A stretch of 64,000 nt of DNA from Haemophilus sp. HMSC068C11 (lineage in GTDB: Bacteria; Pseudomonadota; Gammaproteobacteria; Enterobacterales; Pasteurellaceae), in NCBI RefSeq assembly GCF_001815355.1, contig NZ_KV820366.1:1-64000 (forward strand), read 5' to 3'. Shown here piece by piece: positions 61,146-64,000 of the stretch. Below the pieces are notes generated by a model, which saw nothing but the letters and a program-made list of their open reading frames with translations, made no database searches and was not told the DNA's origin. Every line of letters begins with the position of its first letter. Positions within the stretch are counted from its first letter, which is position 1. A program made the translations under genes and the position numbers.

Positions 61146-61898
61146 ATGACAGATATTCAAGATGTAATTTCCCCGAAATTGGCAAATGCCATTGCAAACC
61201 CTATTTTCCCGACAGTGGACAGCTTGTTGCGTTCAGGCCGCCATATCAGCACAGATCAATTAGATAATCATGCTTTTTTGATGGATTTCCAAAATGAGTT
61301 AGATGGCTTTTACCGCCGTTACAACGTGGAATTAATTCGTGCACCGGAAGGCTTTTTCTATTTACGTCCAAAAGCGACGACGTTAATCGCCCGTTCAGTG
61401 CTTTCTGAATTAGAGATGTTGGTGGGAAAAGTGCTTTGCTATTTGTATTTAAGCCCAGAACGTTTAGCACAGCAAGGTATCTTCAGTATGCAAGAAGTTT
61501 ATGATGAATTACTGAATTTAGCAGACGAAGGTAAATTATTGAAAGCCGTCAATCAGCGATCTAGCGGTTCAGATTTAGATAAGCAAAAATTATCTGAAAA
61601 AGTACGTGCGGCGATCGGTCGTTTACGCCGTTTAGGCATGATCCATATCGTGGGTGAACAACATAGCGGTAAATTTACGATTTCAGAATCAGTTTTCCGT
61701 TTTGGGGCTGAAGTCCGTTCTGGTGATGATCCATTAGAAGCACAAGCTCGCTTAATTCGTGATGGGGAAGCGGCCACACCGCAATCTCTCGAACTCGAAA
61801 AGCAAGCAAAAGCGGCAAGCAATACTGATGACCTCGATGATGAAGAAAGTGCGGTCGAAATTGATGAAGAATTTGATGATGCAGGAGAACAAGAATAA
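61146..61898 (+). CDS. mukE: Chromosome partition protein MukE
   Basis: A 250-residue KITE-type winged-helix protein that binds MukF and DNA in the MukBEF complex. [42 protein letters not shown] and [16 protein letters not shown] are family segments. The C-terminal 25 residues are strongly acidic ([18 protein letters not shown]); an uptake signal in this tail encodes ESAVE. The stop overlaps the mukB ATG by one base. Confidence 0.95.
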   Translation: MTDIQDVISPKLANAIANPIFPTVDSLLRSGRHISTDQLDNHAFLMDFQNELDGFYRRYNVELIRAPEGFFYLRPKATTLIARSVLSELEMLVGKVLCYLYLSPERLAQQGIFSMQEVYDELLNLADEGKLLKAVNQRSSGSDLDKQKLSEKVRAAIGRLRRLGMIHIVGEQHSGKFTISESVFRFGAEVRSGDDPLEAQARLIRDGEAATPQSLELEKQAKAASNTDDLDDEESAVEIDEEFDDAGEQE

Positions 61899-64000
61899 TG
61901 TCTGATGTATTAGAACTTGAAAACGAAATCTATCAAGACGAACCAGAGCAATCAACCGAACAGGTTGAAGAAGAATTTATTGCTCCTGTATTAAACCAAC
62001 ATAATGGGGTAGAACGTGGTAAATTCCGTTCACTCACCTTAATTAACTGGAATGGTTTCTTTGCCCGTACCTTTGATTTAGATGAATTGGTGACCACACT
62101 TTCCGGTGGTAACGGTGCCGGTAAATCCACAACCATGGCGGGGTTTGTGACAGCGTTGATTCCAGACTTAACCTTATTGCATTTCCGTAATACCACTGAG
62201 GCAGGATCGACAGGCGGCTCTCGTGATAAAGGCTTACACGGTAAATTACGTCCAGGTGTGTGTTATGCGATATTAGATACTATCAATTCCCGTCACCAAC
62301 GAATTCTCGTGGGTGTGCGCCTGCAACAAATTGCGGGTCGTGATAAGAAAGTGGATTTAAAAACATTCTCGATTCAAGGTGTAGAATTATCCTTAAATCC
62401 GACCGCACTTTTCACCGAAACAGTCGGTGAACGTCAAGCGCGTGTACTCAATTTAAATGAATTAAAAGATAAAATTGAAAATCTTGGTGCGCAATTTAAG
62501 CAATATCATTCCATCACCGATTATCATGGCATGATGTTTGATTTAGGTATTATTCCAAAACGCTTACGTAGTGCTTCAGACCGTAGCAAATTCTATAAAT
62601 TAATCGAAGCTTCTTTATACGGTGGTATTTCCAGCGCCATTACCCGTTCTTTACGTGATTACTTATTGCCAGAAAACCTTGGTGTGCGCAAAGCCTTCCA
62701 AGATATGGAAAGTGCGTTACGTGAAAATCGCATGACCCTTGAAGCAATTAAAGTTACCCAATCTGACCGTGATTTATTCAAACATTTAATTACCGAAACC
62801 ACTAATTATGTGGCATCAGATTATATGCGTAATGCCAATGAACGCCGCGGCAATATCGAAGCGGCTCTAGGTTTCCGTCGTGATTGGTATAAAGCAAAAG
62901 CTGAGCAAGAGTTATCACAACACCGCTTAATTGACTTAAGCCGTGAAGCTTCAGAATTGGCAGAAAATGAACGTACTTTAGAAGTAGATCACCAAAGTGC
63001 GGCAGACCACTTGAACTTGGTATTAAATGCGTTACGTCATCAAGAAAAAGTATCGCGCTATCAAGAAGATGTGGCTGAACTTACAGAAAAATTAGAAGAA
63101 CAAAAAATGGTTGTGGAAACCGCAACCGAACAGCTTGAAGAAAGCCAAGCACAATTTGAGCAAACGGAACTTGAAATTGACCAAGTACGTGCGCAACTTG
63201 CTGATTATCAACAAGCATTAGATGCGCAACAAACCCGTGCACTGCAATATCAACAAGCAATTGCCGCACTTGAAAAAGCGAAAACCTTATGTGGTTTAGC
63301 GGATTTGAGCGTAAAAAATGCGGAAGATTACCAAGCAGAGTTTGCTGCTCATGCAGAAAGTCTTACCGAGCAAGTGCTTGAGTTAGAACATAAAATGTCT
63401 ATTTCTGAAGCGGCTAAATCACAATTTGATAAAGCCTATCAGTTGGTGTGCAAAATTGCTGGTGATATGCCTCGTTCAAGTGCTTGGGAAAGTGCTAAAG
63501 AATTATTGCGTGAATATCCAACACAAAAAATTCAGGCGCAACAAACCCCGCAATTACGCGCAAAATTACATGAGTTAGAGCAGCGCTATGCTCAACAACA
63601 AAGTGCGGTTAAATTATTGGCTGATTTTAATCAACGTGCTGATTTATCTTTAGAAACCGCTGATGAACTTGAAGCATACCACGCTGAACAAGAAGAACTC
63701 ATTGAAAGTTTAAATGAAGAACTTGCTGAGCAAGTAGAAAACCGTTCAACCTTGCGTCAAAAACGTGAAAGTTTGACCGCACTTTACGAAGAAAATGCTC
63801 GTAAAGCACCGGCTTGGTTAACCGCTCAAGCCGCTTTAGAACGCTTACAAGAGCAAAGTGGTGAAACATTTGAACATAGCCAAGATGTGATGCATTTTAT
63901 GCAATCACAATTGGTGAAAGAACGTGAACTGACTATTCAACGTGACAATTTAGAGAAACAACGTCAACAATTAGACGAGCAAATTTCTCGTTTAAGCCAA
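61898..64000 (+). CDS. mukB: Chromosome partition protein MukB, 3' end outside window
   Basis: The frame is open from ATG 61898 to the window end (701 codons of about 1,500). It encodes the SMC-like ATPase of MukBEF. After an acidic leader of 38 residues comes the head: [20 protein letters not shown], Walker [12 protein letters not shown] and [20 protein letters not shown]. The coiled coil starts near residue 300, and the hinge is not yet reached with certainty. The leader is about 36 residues longer than E. coli MukB, which starts MIERGKF. The one-base overlap with mukE supports this start, though no strong ribosome site is nearer ERGKF. Confidence 0.96.
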   Translation, partial: MSDVLELENEIYQDEPEQSTEQVEEEFIAPVLNQHNGVERGKFRSLTLINWNGFFARTFDLDELVTTLSGGNGAGKSTTMAGFVTALIPDLTLLHFRNTTEAGSTGGSRDKGLHGKLRPGVCYAILDTINSRHQRILVGVRLQQIAGRDKKVDLKTFSIQGVELSLNPTALFTETVGERQARVLNLNELKDKIENLGAQFKQYHSITDYHGMMFDLGIIPKRLRSASDRSKFYKLIEASLYGGISSAITRSLRDYLLPENLGVRKAFQDMESALRENRMTLEAIKVTQSDRDLFKHLITETTNYVASDYMRNANERRGNIEAALGFRRDWYKAKAEQELSQHRLIDLSREASELAENERTLEVDHQSAADHLNLVLNALRHQEKVSRYQEDVAELTEKLEEQKMVVETATEQLEESQAQFEQTELEIDQVRAQLADYQQALDAQQTRALQYQQAIAALEKAKTLCGLADLSVKNAEDYQAEFAAHAESLTEQVLELEHKMSISEAAKSQFDKAYQLVCKIAGDMPRSSAWESAKELLREYPTQKIQAQQTPQLRAKLHELEQRYAQQQSAVKLLADFNQRADLSLETADELEAYHAEQEELIESLNEELAEQVENRSTLRQKRESLTALYEENARKAPAWLTAQAALERLQEQSGETFEHSQDVMHFMQSQLVKERELTIQRDNLEKQRQQLDEQISRLSQ

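Overview
The window is chromosomal DNA of a Haemophilus-group bacterium (Pasteurellaceae). The clearest sign is the uptake signal sequence AAGTGCGGT or its complement. It occurs roughly fifty times by eye, often as inverted pairs just after genes. The proteins closely resemble Haemophilus influenzae families as I remember them but are not identical, and the gene order differs from what I recall of strain Rd. A species near H. parainfluenzae is a reasonable guess. Almost everything is core genome. I see no prophage, insertion sequence, CRISPR array, rRNA or tRNA gene, or defence island.

Layout. 1-1001: two tandem genes for proteins built from 11-residue KDA-type helical repeats, the first cut by the window edge. 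1069-6718: ycgL, a lone bioD, carbonic anhydrase, asnS, sohB and a BamE/OmpA fusion lipoprotein. 6782-12147: a fructosamine-kinase family gene, pheST-ihfA and an NlpC/P60 lipoprotein. 12190-15558: metF, rplM-rpsI and sspAB. 15608-23441: one uninterrupted trp operon on the minus strand (trpE-trpG-tautomerase-trpD-trpCF-ydfG-trpB-trpA) behind a TrpR-type promoter. 23645-28867: azoR, thrS with a tRNA-mimicking operator, yeaD, infC, rpmI and rplT. 29111-34774: xseB-ispA-dxs, thiI and a YvcK-family gene. 34886-37346: a molybdenum-cofactor riboswitch and moaACDE. 37627-40209: a trimeric autotransporter adhesin. 40308-49802: aspC, purK, purE with a PurR box, pepN, an orphan oligopeptide-binding protein, pyrD and RNase AM. 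49832-57094: a LysR regulator, topA, a LOG-family gene, a DUF4198 periplasmic protein, uspE, fnr and a possible 31-residue membrane peptide. 57179-59317: a second, different trimeric autotransporter. 59765-64000: mukF, mukE and most of mukB, which runs off the right edge.

Regulation can be read in unusual detail. There are candidate TrpR, PurR, CRP (two) and FNR sites, the Moco riboswitch, the thrS operator, structured ribosomal-protein leaders and a non-AUG infC start. Three envelope-protein genes (the BamE/OmpA lipoprotein and both trimeric autotransporters) have upstream GTAAA-N5-GTAAA direct repeats, the pattern bound by CpxR in enteric bacteria. That suggests, without proving, a shared envelope-stress regulon.

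I did not find a convincing undescribed multi-gene system. The best leads are the shared CpxR-like boxes, the 11-mer repeat proteins, the 11-bp tandem repeat before the first adhesin, the tautomerase-fold gene without Pro-1 inside the trp operon, and the acidic N-terminal extension of MukB.
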